From positions 496,001 through 560,000 of the forward strand of contig CP131056.1 in NCBI GenBank assembly GCA_030657355.1: DNA of 64,000 nucleotides, in the 5' to 3' direction. Both the position numbers and the translations under genes were made by a program. The notes beneath the pieces were generated by a model. That model searched no databases. It was not told the origin of the DNA and saw only the letters and a list, made by a program, of their open reading frames with translations. How positions within the stretch are numbered: position 1 is the first letter of the stretch; every line of letters starts with the position of its first letter. Below are positions 1-7,218 of the stretch, piece after piece. The stretch comes from Radicibacter daui. Lineage in GTDB: Bacteria > Pseudomonadota > Alphaproteobacteria > Radicibacterales > Radicibacteraceae.

Positions 1-1478
1 TCCACGGTGCGGCCCTCATGAACGACGATCACCCGGTCGCCGCCCTCCACCAGTTCCTCGAACTCGGAGGAGACCATCAGCACGGCAAGGCCGCGGTCGG
101 CGAGCTGGCGGATCAGGGTCTGGATTTCGTGTTTGGCGCCGACATCAATGCCGCGCGTGGGCTCGTCCAGCATCAGCAGCTTCGGCTGCATGGCCATCCA
201 GCGGGCGAGCAGCACTTTTTGCTGGTTGCCGCCGGAAAGCTCGCGGATGGGCTGGTCCATATCCGCGGTCTTGATGCCCAGGCGGCCGATGTAACTCTCC
301 ACCAGCTTGCGCTCCTCCCCCTCCGGCAGCACGCCGCGCCGGGCAAGACGGGGAAGGAGGGCCAGCGTCAGGTTCTCGCGCACGGAAAGGCCGGGCACGA
401 TGCCATCGATCTTGCGGTCCTCCGGGCACAGCGCAAAACCGGCGGCAATCGCAAGGCGCGGGTCGGCCTCGTTTATCTCGCCGCCCGCGATATGGATGCT
501 GCCGCGCTCATGGGCATCGAGGCCAAACAAGGCGCGCAGGATTTCGGTGCGGCCGGAGCCGAGCAATCCGGCAAGGCCGACAATCTCGCCCTCGCGCACG
601 GCAAGGTCGGCGGATTTGAGCCGGGTGCCGGCGCCGAGCCCGTCGGTGCGCACCACCTCGGCGCCGGGGGCGCGGGCGGCGCGGGAAAAACCGGTGAGGC
701 CGGCGCTCTCCAGCTCGCTGGCGTCCCGCCCCAGCATCGCGGCGATGAGGCCGAGCTTTGTCACCTCACTCATGCGGTGGCGGGCGATGGTGCGCCCGTC
801 GCGCATGATCGTCACGCTGTCGCAGATGCGAAACAGCTCATCGAGATGGTGGCTTACATATAGGACTGAAACGCCGCTGGCCTTGAGGTTGTTAATGACC
901 CGGAACAACACTTCCGTCTCATTGTCATCCAGCGAGGAGGTGGGTTCGTCCATGATGACGAGCCGGGCATCGAAGGAAACGGCCCGGGCAATCGCCACCA
1001 TCTGCTGCAGGGCGATGTTGTAGTGCCTGAGCGGCCGGGTCACATCGATGTCGATCTCGAAACGCGCCAGCACCTCGCGGGCACGGGCGTTTGCTGCTTT
1101 CCAGTCGATCATGCCCCAGCGCTTCGGCTCGTGGCCGAGGCAGATATTTTCTGCCACCGACCGGTAACCGACCAGATTCACTTCCTGGAAGATGGTGCTG
1201 ATGCCGCCAAGCTGCGCGTCGTGCGGGGAGGTGAAGCTCACCGGCTGGCCCGCGAACAGGATCTCGCCCTCGTCGCGGCGATAGGCCCCGTTCAAAACCT
1301 TGATCATGGAGGATTTGCCGGCGCCGTTCTGGCCGATCAGGGCATGAACCTCGCCGGGGGCAATTTCCAGCGTGCCGTCTGCGATAGCGGGAATGCCGGC
1401 GAAGGATTTGCGGATCCCCCGCATGCTCAAAAGCGGTGCCGGCGCTGCGGTGTCGGCAGTCGCGCTGGTAGCGGCCAT
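1..1478 (-). CDS. ytfR: Sugar ABC transporter ATP-binding protein, YtfR/RbsA type (partial, 3' end outside window)
   Basis: Duplicated ABC ATPase that would energise import of a sugar bound by the YtfQ-like protein encoded just upstream. The frame starts at the ATG at 1478 and is open to the left edge, giving about 492 visible residues; the family is about 500, so little is missing. The first domain has a Walker A (GQNGAGKS, residues 49-56) and a DEPTSSLD Walker B. The second domain has the degenerate P-loop usual for this family (GLLGSGRT), then LSGGNQQK and DEPTRGID. The permease genes expected next (ytfT/yjfF type) would lie beyond the left edge. It follows the binding-protein gene after a 192 bp gap that holds a strong hairpin. 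Assignment to the sugar class is firm; the YtfR name rests on the neighbour. Confidence 0.9.
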   Translation of the reverse strand, partial: MAATSATADTAAPAPLLSMRGIRKSFAGIPAIADGTLEIAPGEVHALIGQNGAGKSSMIKVLNGAYRRDEGEILFAGQPVSFTSPHDAQLGGISTIFQEVNLVGYRSVAENICLGHEPKRWGMIDWKAANARAREVLARFEIDIDVTRPLRHYNIALQQMVAIARAVSFDARLVIMDEPTSSLDDNETEVLFRVINNLKASGVSVLYVSHHLDELFRICDSVTIMRDGRTIARHRMSEVTKLGLIAAMLGRDASELESAGLTGFSRAARAPGAEVVRTDGLGAGTRLKSADLAVREGEIVGLAGLLGSGRTEILRALFGLDAHERGSIHIAGGEINEADPRLAIAAGFALCPEDRKIDGIVPGLSVRENLTLALLPRLARRGVLPEGEERKLVESYIGRLGIKTADMDQPIRELSGGNQQKVLLARWMAMQPKLLMLDEPTRGIDVGAKHEIQTLIRQLADRGLAVLMVSSEFEELVEGGDRVIVVHEGRTV

Positions 1479-1563
1479 GCGGTAAAGCCCCTCCCCGGGC
1501 TTTGAGGGTGCCGGTTAGGCCCGGCTTTTCCTCGGCTGGCTTTTTTATCTATTGCCTGACTGT

Positions 1564-1606
1564 GAGGGGCGGCCGGCGATTTCGCGTCGGCCGCCCCTCT
1601 TTTTTT
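1564..1606 (+). terminator. Strong hairpin with T7 tract between ytfQ and ytfR
   Basis: A perfect 12-bp stem (1564-1575 with 1588-1599) and a 12-nt loop are followed by seven T residues at 1600-1606. The T tract lies on the plus-strand side, so as an intrinsic terminator it would stop plus-strand transcription. On the minus strand, where the flanking genes are read, it is a hairpin preceded by A7. There it may protect the 3' end of the binding-protein mRNA and lower ATPase expression. Confidence 0.65.
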
Positions 1607-1670
1607 AAGGGTCAGGTCAGGGTGCCGGCTCTCGGCACGGCTCTATCGTCACGCCGAAAGCCGGCTCGCA

Positions 1671-2660
1671 TCAATAGGCGCCGGCAATGCTCGCGGCAGC
1701 ATTGTCGATGGTGAAGATGCGGTCAGAGACCTTCACCCACGGCTCGATCTTCTCGCCGGCGGCATAGCGCTTCATCGTCTCGCAGGAGAGCGGGCCGAAG
1801 AAGGGGCTCGATTCCACCGTCACACCCAGCTTGCCATCGATGATGGCCTGCATGGCATCGCGGGTGCCATCGATGGAGGCGATGATCACATCCTTGCCCG
1901 GCTTGCGGCCGGCGGCTTCCAGCGCCTGGATGGCACCGATGGCCATTTCGTCATTGTGAGCGTAGACGGCGGTCACGTCCGGATGGGCCTGCAGCAGCGT
2001 TTCCATGACCTGCCGGCCCTTGTCGCGGGCGAAATCGCCAGACTGGGAAGCAAGGATGGTCATGCCACTTTCCTTGGCGACGGCGTCGTCAAAGCCCTTC
2101 TTGCGATCATTGGCCGGGGAGGAGCCGGTGGTTCCTTCCAGCTCGATGATCTTGGCCTTGCCGCCGGTTGCCTTGATCAGCCAGTCAGCCGCACGGTGGC
2201 CCTGGTCGATGAAGTCGGAGCCGAGGAACGTCACATAATCGCGACCGGCCTTGGCCACGTTGGCATCGACGCTGCGGTCGACGAGGAAGACCGGAATGCC
2301 GGCCTTCTTGGCGCGCAGCACGGCCGGCAGCAGCGGCTTTTCTTCTCGCGGCGGCAGGAAGATCGCGTCCACGCCCTGGGCGATCATGGAATCGACGTCG
2401 GCAACCTGCTTGGCGGCGCTGCTGGCCGCATCGGTCGCCACCAGGTCCCAGCCGCATTTCGGCGCGGTGTCCTGAAAGCTCTTGGTTTCGGCAATGCGCC
2501 AGGGGTTGTTGCTCTCCGACTGGGCGAAACCGACCTTGTAGTGGTCCTTCTTGGCCAGGGGCGGCAGGTCCTGCGCGTGGGCCAAGGAAACGGCGCCGGC
2601 GCTGATAATGAGCGCGGCACTGGCGGCAAGCATCAGCTTGACGGTCTTCATGTTCGTCAC
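1671..2660 (-). CDS. ytfQ: Sugar ABC transporter substrate-binding protein, YtfQ-like
   Basis: Periplasmic binding protein (329 aa, Peripla_BP_4/type 1 fold) that captures a sugar for the importer whose ATPase follows. A signal peptide covers about residues 1-29, ending in a SLAHAQ cleavage region. Several stretches match from memory the E. coli galactofuranose-binding protein YtfQ, including DRKKGF, SQSGDFARDKG, VYAHNDEMAIGAIQA and GRKPGKD. The true ligand (galactofuranose, arabinose or another sugar) cannot be fixed from sequence. It is first in a minus-strand operon with ytfR and is divergent from a LacI-family gene, the likely regulator. A TTGACA-type promoter lies about 50-75 bp upstream. 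Confidence 0.9.
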   Translation of the reverse strand: MTNMKTVKLMLAASAALIISAGAVSLAHAQDLPPLAKKDHYKVGFAQSESNNPWRIAETKSFQDTAPKCGWDLVATDAASSAAKQVADVDSMIAQGVDAIFLPPREEKPLLPAVLRAKKAGIPVFLVDRSVDANVAKAGRDYVTFLGSDFIDQGHRAADWLIKATGGKAKIIELEGTTGSSPANDRKKGFDDAVAKESGMTILASQSGDFARDKGRQVMETLLQAHPDVTAVYAHNDEMAIGAIQALEAAGRKPGKDVIIASIDGTRDAMQAIIDGKLGVTVESSPFFGPLSCETMKRYAAGEKIEPWVKVSDRIFTIDNAAASIAGAY

Positions 2661-2707
2661 TCCTCCCGTTATGGCGTCGGCTTCAAAGGCGTCCGGCGCT
2701 TGACATA

Positions 2708-2737
2708 ACGCTATGGAAGCGCGGCTAATGGTGTCAA
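2708..2737 (-). promoter_or_regulatory. Possible sigma-70 promoter of ytfQ
   Basis: Read on the minus strand, a perfect -35 box TTGACA (2732-2737) is followed after 18 nt by a weak -10 TAGCGT (2708-2713). The ytfQ start is at 2660, leaving a leader of about 40 nt. The -10 match is poor, so this is tentative. Confidence 0.3.
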
Positions 2738-2791
2738 TAGATATTTATTAGTTCGGCTTTCTCGCAGGTGCGGCGCGGATTTCTTGTTGTT

Positions 2792-2801
2792 TTTCGCGAA
2801 A
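2792..2801. promoter_or_regulatory. Candidate LacI-family operator TTTCGCGAAA
   Basis: A perfect 10-bp palindrome with a central CG, the usual centre of LacI-family operators. It lies in the 195-bp divergent region between ytfQ and the LacI-type gene starting at 2856. Its short length makes a chance match possible. Confidence 0.4.
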
Positions 2802-2855
2802 GTGCGCATTACGAGCTAATAGATAAATCGAACAATGGGGTAGCGGGAGCGGCGG

Positions 2856-4007
2856 ATGGCGCGCAATGGGTCCCGAGGGGGCGAGGGCAGGACTGGGCCG
2901 GGACGACCGGCGGGCCGGACCCTTGCCGGCGTGGGATATCCGCGCGGCACCCGTCACGTCACGATGACGGATGTTGCCCGGGCGGCAGGCTGCTCGCAAT
3001 CCACGGTTTCCGTGGTGCTCAACAGCACTCCGGGTATCCAGATCTCGGAAGCGACTCGTGAGCGGGTAATGGAGGCGGCGCAGCGTCTGGGTTATCCCTT
3101 CGCCGCCCCGTTACCGCCGCTGTTTGAAGGATTGCCGCCTACGGGCGGTACCGTCGGGTATCTGGTCGACCGGCTGGCCACGGCGCCGGAGGCGGTGGTT
3201 TCCATCGAGGGTGCCCGGCAGGAGGCCTGGAAGGCCCGTTACATGCTGCAAATCTCGCAGACGCTGGGCGACCCGGAGATCGAGGCGGCGGCACTCGGTC
3301 TTTTCCTGCAGCAGAATGTCGATGCCGTTATCTATGCCTCCATCATGACCCGTGAGGTCACGCTGCCGCAGCGGCTTATCGACAGCGGCAAGCCGGTGGT
3401 GCTGCTCAATTGTTATACCGAGGACAACCGTTTCCCGTGCGTGCTGCCGGGCGAGACCGCCGGCGGCCAGCGTGCAGCGACCGCCTTGCTGCAGGCTGGG
3501 CACAGCCGGGTCGCCATGATCACCGGTGAGCTGTGGATGGATGCAGCGCGCGACCGCCTGACCGGCTATCGCCGTGCATTGGCGACGGCCGACATCCCCT
3601 TTGATCCCGAACTGGTGCGCGAAGGCAACTGGCAGACGAGCGCGGGTTATGAACACACCCACGCCCTGATGAGGCTCGCCAGTCCCCCCACGGCCATCTT
3701 CTGCGCCAACGACCGTATGGCCGTTGGCTGTTATGAAGCGCTGAAGGAGCTGGGTCTGCACATTCCTGACGATGTCTCCGTCGTCGGGTATGACGACGAG
3801 GAAGTCTCCCGCCATCTCTCTCCGCCGCTTACCACTCTGGTGTTGCCGCACGAGGATATGGGCAACTGGGCCGTGGACCGCCTGTTCGCCGGCAACATCA
3901 TCGAGCAGCCGCTGCATGCGCCGGTGAAACTGGAATGTCCGCTGGTGGAGCGCGCCTCCATCGCCCCGCCCCGGCTGGCAGGGGCGATCAAACTGAAAAA
4001 GCGCTGA
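2856..4007 (+). CDS. LacI-family transcriptional regulator
   Basis: DNA-binding regulator (383 aa) likely to control the divergent ytfQ-ytfR sugar importer in response to a sugar effector. A LacI helix-turn-helix begins near residue 37 (MTDVARAAGCSQSTVSVVLN) and is followed by a periplasmic-binding-protein-like sensor domain ending in VVGYDDEEVSRHLSPPLTT. The first 36 residues form a basic, Gly/Arg-rich extension ahead of the helix-turn-helix. I keep the start at 2856 because a GGGAG element precedes it and the internal ATG at 2964 has no ribosome site, but the short form is possible. It converges with another LacI-family gene, the two stops 21 bp apart. Confidence 0.9.
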   Translation: MARNGSRGGEGRTGPGRPAGRTLAGVGYPRGTRHVTMTDVARAAGCSQSTVSVVLNSTPGIQISEATRERVMEAAQRLGYPFAAPLPPLFEGLPPTGGTVGYLVDRLATAPEAVVSIEGARQEAWKARYMLQISQTLGDPEIEAAALGLFLQQNVDAVIYASIMTREVTLPQRLIDSGKPVVLLNCYTEDNRFPCVLPGETAGGQRAATALLQAGHSRVAMITGELWMDAARDRLTGYRRALATADIPFDPELVREGNWQTSAGYEHTHALMRLASPPTAIFCANDRMAVGCYEALKELGLHIPDDVSVVGYDDEEVSRHLSPPLTTLVLPHEDMGNWAVDRLFAGNIIEQPLHAPVKLECPLVERASIAPPRLAGAIKLKKR

Positions 4008-4028
4008 GCATTTCCCCGTCTTCCGGGC

Positions 4029-5045
4029 TCAACCGATCCGGGCGACCGAGTCCCGCACGATGAGGAAGGGCTGGAAGACGAGGCTTGCCGGTGCCCTTGG
4101 AATGAGGCCGATTTTTGCCAGGACATGACGCACGGCGACCCGGCCCATGGCATCCAGCGGCTGGCGCACCGTCGTTAGCCGCGGATAGAGAAACTGGGCA
4201 AACTCGATATCGTCGAAGCCGACGATGGAGAGATCCTGCGGCAGATTCAGCGAGCGCTCCCGGCACAGCATCATTGCCCCCGCCGCCATCTGGTCGTTCT
4301 GGCAGAAAAGGGCAGTCGGCCGCTGGCCGGGCGGCCGGTCGAGCAGTGCGGCAACGGCCCGGCTGCCGCCGCGCTCGGTAAAATCCCCCTCGATGATCAT
4401 GTCGTCGCCAAGGGCGGCGCCGGCTTCGGCCATGGTGCTGCAAAAGCCTTCCAGCCGTTCGCGCGCCTCGTGCAGGCGCAGGGGGCCGGTGATGCAGGCA
4501 ACCTTGCGGTGCCCGTGGTCCAGCAGATGGCGGGCGGCCAGCGCGCCGCCGGTCCGGTCGTCGGTATAGATGCAGTTTTCCGCCAGCGCCGGCACCAGGC
4601 GGTTGATGACGACGATGCGCTCCTCGGTCTGGTGTGCCAGCTCCTCAAGGTCGGCGTCCTGCAGGCCGTCGGCATGCAGGATGACGGCCTCGCACTGGCG
4701 TTGCAGCAGCAGGCTGACGGCAGCACTTTCGCGCATGGCTTCGGCGTGACCGCTCGCCACCATCATCTGGTAGCCATGCGCGTCGCACTCGTTTTCCACG
4801 CCGGTCATCATCAGCCCGTAATAGGGGCCGTAAAAATCATTCACCACCATGCCGATGGTTCGGCTGCGCCGGGTGGCGAGGCTTTGCGCCACCACGTTGG
4901 GGCGAAAATTGAGGGCCTGCATGGCGCTGCGTACCCTCTGCGCCAGATCGGCATTGACGCTGCTGCGCCCGGCGATGACACGCGAAACCGTAGCTTTGGA
5001 GACGCCGGCCTCACGGGCGACGTCATCGATTGTGGAAACCACCAT
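4029..5045 (-). CDS. LacI-family transcriptional regulator
   Basis: A 338-aa regulator with a canonical N-terminal LacI helix-turn-helix (TIDDVAREAGVSKATVSRVI) and a sugar-binding-protein-like effector domain (VVNDFYGPYYGLMMTGVE; LSIVGFDDIEFAQFLYPRLTT). The start at 5045 is supported by a GGGAGGA ribosome site 5-6 nt upstream. It is clearly distinct in sequence from the LacI-family protein encoded convergently next to it. No catabolic genes sit on its upstream side, so its targets may be the ytf importer or loci elsewhere. A perfect 12-bp palindrome about 130 bp upstream suggests autoregulation. Confidence 0.92.
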   Translation of the reverse strand: MVVSTIDDVAREAGVSKATVSRVIAGRSSVNADLAQRVRSAMQALNFRPNVVAQSLATRRSRTIGMVVNDFYGPYYGLMMTGVENECDAHGYQMMVASGHAEAMRESAAVSLLLQRQCEAVILHADGLQDADLEELAHQTEERIVVINRLVPALAENCIYTDDRTGGALAARHLLDHGHRKVACITGPLRLHEARERLEGFCSTMAEAGAALGDDMIIEGDFTERGGSRAVAALLDRPPGQRPTALFCQNDQMAAGAMMLCRERSLNLPQDLSIVGFDDIEFAQFLYPRLTTVRQPLDAMGRVAVRHVLAKIGLIPRAPASLVFQPFLIVRDSVARIG

Positions 5046-5403
5046 TTTTCCTCCCGGGCCGTCTGCTTGTTTTTGGCGCTGTCCTCATAGAGGCCGTGCC
5101 GGGCAGTTCAGCCAATCAACGGTGTCACCTAATTCGGTTTTCAGGGAGCGGAATCGCATCGGCGACCGCAACCGGAAACCGGTTTCTTTCGTTCCATCCA
5201 ATGACAGGCCCTTGTGGGCCGTCAAGCATCGTCCTTCAGGTTTCTTTTCAGGGATAACGGGTCGTGCAACCTAATCACGTATGTAACTTGCTCGTTCGAA
5301 ACTAATACTTTCTTAATATCAAAATGTTACACTCCGTTACGGTTAACAGGGGCCTGTAATTTCAAGCCTTTAGGGACGATTTGATCGGGGGCATTTGTCG
5401 AGC
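5046..5403. other. Intergenic region with LacI-type operator and AT-rich promoter zone
   Basis: A 358-bp divergent gap between a LacI-family gene (minus) and the unrecognised gene at 5404 (plus). It carries the 12-bp palindrome at 5175-5186. From about 5265 to 5360 it is markedly AT-rich for this genome, which fits promoter DNA for the plus-strand gene. I see no RNA gene or small reading frame that I can support. Confidence 0.6.
5175..5186. promoter_or_regulatory. Candidate LacI-family operator GAAACCGGTTTC
   Basis: A perfect 12-bp palindrome with a central CG pair, in the style of PurR/GntR/GalR-family operators. It lies about 130 bp upstream of the LacI-family gene that starts at 5045 on the minus strand, the usual place for autoregulation. 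Confidence 0.55.
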
Positions 5404-7074
5404 ATGTCGGGAAAGGCCGGATCGGGAAAGGTGGTCGCCCGCCTGGATCCTCTACTGGACAAGTTACCGGAATCGACGCGCACCCAGCTCTGGCGCGCCG
5501 TCGCCAGCGGGGGACTCGGCGATGGCGATACCGCCAGAGCGATCCAGAGCCTGCTTGCCGGTAAAATCAACGGTGTGCGCCACGACCATGTGCGCCGCCT
5601 GTTCCTGACCCTTTGGGACAAGTTGATGGTGCGCGATCCGCTGCTGGCCGGCGTCGCCCATCAGGCTCCCGGCCTCACCCAGTTCTATGATTTCAGCGCA
5701 CTCTGGGAAGCGCTGCTCCAGTATGAAGGCGCCGACGAGCTGCGCGAGGAAGCCGGTGCCATCCAGCAATGGATGGAGCAGCATAGCGCCGATACCCCCA
5801 TCGACGAGCTGATTCGCAGCGAGCAGGCCAAGGTCGCCCGTCGCAATCTGGCGTCGCATGCTGCCGAGCTGCTGGGCGAGTTCCTTGAGCGTTCGACCAG
5901 CGAGCAGCGCAATTTCATGTCGATCATCAATGCGCTGCGCCAGGCGCTGATGGAGCGTGACCAGCAGAGCGACCTGGCCCTCTCCTGCCGGCCGCTGCGC
6001 CATGAGGACCTGCATTATTTCGCTGCGGCGGTGGAAGCAGCCTGCCGCCTTGGACATCCATTCGAATCGATCGAGCTGCCGGCAAATGGCAAGGCCGAGG
6101 AGCCGGTTACCGTTGCCGTCTCGGCGCTCGATGCCGTGCTCGGTGGCCGGATTGCCGGGCATGATGTCGGCCTGTGGCCGCTGGGCGCCGCCTTTTTCCA
6201 GGGTTATGGCTCCGAGCTGCTGACCGCCAACGTGACCGAGCTGCCGGAGCAGCTGCAGCTGCGCCTGCGCGGGCTGTTGCCGCCGGTGGCCGCGGTCGGC
6301 TGCGCCTTCATAGAGCAGACGCTGGAACGTAACCTGACGGTGCTGGGGCGCGACAAGCATGCGCCCATGCAGTTCCCGACACCGGTACGCCGCGCGATGG
6401 TCGACTGGACGCGCCAGCTGCACTTCCTTGTGCTTGCCATCGAGCAGCTGCGTGCCGGGGCGGAGGCCGCCTCGCGCGAGCTTAACGAGAGCCTCAGCCG
6501 TATTTCCGTGGTGCTGATGCCGGAGACGCTGGCCGCCATCGACCGGCGCATCGATCTTCTGGATGTAGAGATTGCCGGGGCCGGCGATGTCGATGACATG
6601 TTGTGGTTCGGCCGTCTGTCGCCGCACATCAAGCGCCTGCGTACGCCCCGCCGGCGCCCGCTGGACATGATGGGCACGGACGAGGCACGCATCGTGGAGT
6701 CGGTAGAGACGGTGGTCCGCCGGCTGGATGTCCACCCGCCGGCCGAAGCGGTTTATTTCGAGGCGATGGCCCGGCTTGCCGCTTTCCAGACCACCTTTGG
6801 CGGCCAGTCCAACCGGGTGGTCAACCTGACCAATAAACGCCTGCTGCGTAGTGCCATCACCATGATGGACCGCCCGCGTGGCCTCTCCGCCCTCGGGCTC
6901 GATCTCGTGCACGAGATGCTGGAACTGGCTGAGGCCGAGCGCCATGATTCGCGCAACTGGCGCGATCCGCTGTTGATCCAGCTTGGCTCCACCGCCGGCT
7001 CGCTCCAGCTGGAAGGCACGCTGCCTCGCCGGGTAGCTGTACCCGATCCGCTCTCCTCGCGTCCTTTCCGGTAA
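5404..7074 (+). CDS. Unrecognised 556-residue protein upstream of a chemoreceptor
   Basis: I do not recognise a family. The product is about 556 aa, with no signal peptide, no membrane segment and no obvious catalytic motif. It looks largely alpha-helical and rich in Leu, Ala, Arg and Glu (for example AELLGEFLERSTSEQ and QLHFLVLAIEQL), so it is probably cytosolic. The ATG at 5404 is chosen; a TTG at 5395 just after a GGGGG run is an alternative that adds three residues. The reading frame is long and has the codon character of its neighbours, so it is a real gene. A methyl-accepting chemotaxis gene follows on the same strand after 144 bp, but a functional link is only a guess. Confidence 0.75.
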   Translation: MSGKAGSGKVVARLDPLLDKLPESTRTQLWRAVASGGLGDGDTARAIQSLLAGKINGVRHDHVRRLFLTLWDKLMVRDPLLAGVAHQAPGLTQFYDFSALWEALLQYEGADELREEAGAIQQWMEQHSADTPIDELIRSEQAKVARRNLASHAAELLGEFLERSTSEQRNFMSIINALRQALMERDQQSDLALSCRPLRHEDLHYFAAAVEAACRLGHPFESIELPANGKAEEPVTVAVSALDAVLGGRIAGHDVGLWPLGAAFFQGYGSELLTANVTELPEQLQLRLRGLLPPVAAVGCAFIEQTLERNLTVLGRDKHAPMQFPTPVRRAMVDWTRQLHFLVLAIEQLRAGAEAASRELNESLSRISVVLMPETLAAIDRRIDLLDVEIAGAGDVDDMLWFGRLSPHIKRLRTPRRRPLDMMGTDEARIVESVETVVRRLDVHPPAEAVYFEAMARLAAFQTTFGGQSNRVVNLTNKRLLRSAITMMDRPRGLSALGLDLVHEMLELAEAERHDSRNWRDPLLIQLGSTAGSLQLEGTLPRRVAVPDPLSSRPFR

Positions 7075-7218
7075 AATCCGCCCGTTTGTAAATGGAACGA
7101 GGCCCGGCGCTTACAAATTTTTGCCAAGTTGGGCAATGCGCCCCCCGGCCGTTACAGCCGAAGATGCAGCAAGCCCGTCACGCCGGGTCCTCCACTCTCT
7201 CGCACAAAGAGAGGCTGC

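Noticed and set aside
1-863. Plus-strand frame at the left edge
   Set aside because: Shadow of the sugar ABC ATPase, whose Walker and signature motifs lie on the minus strand.
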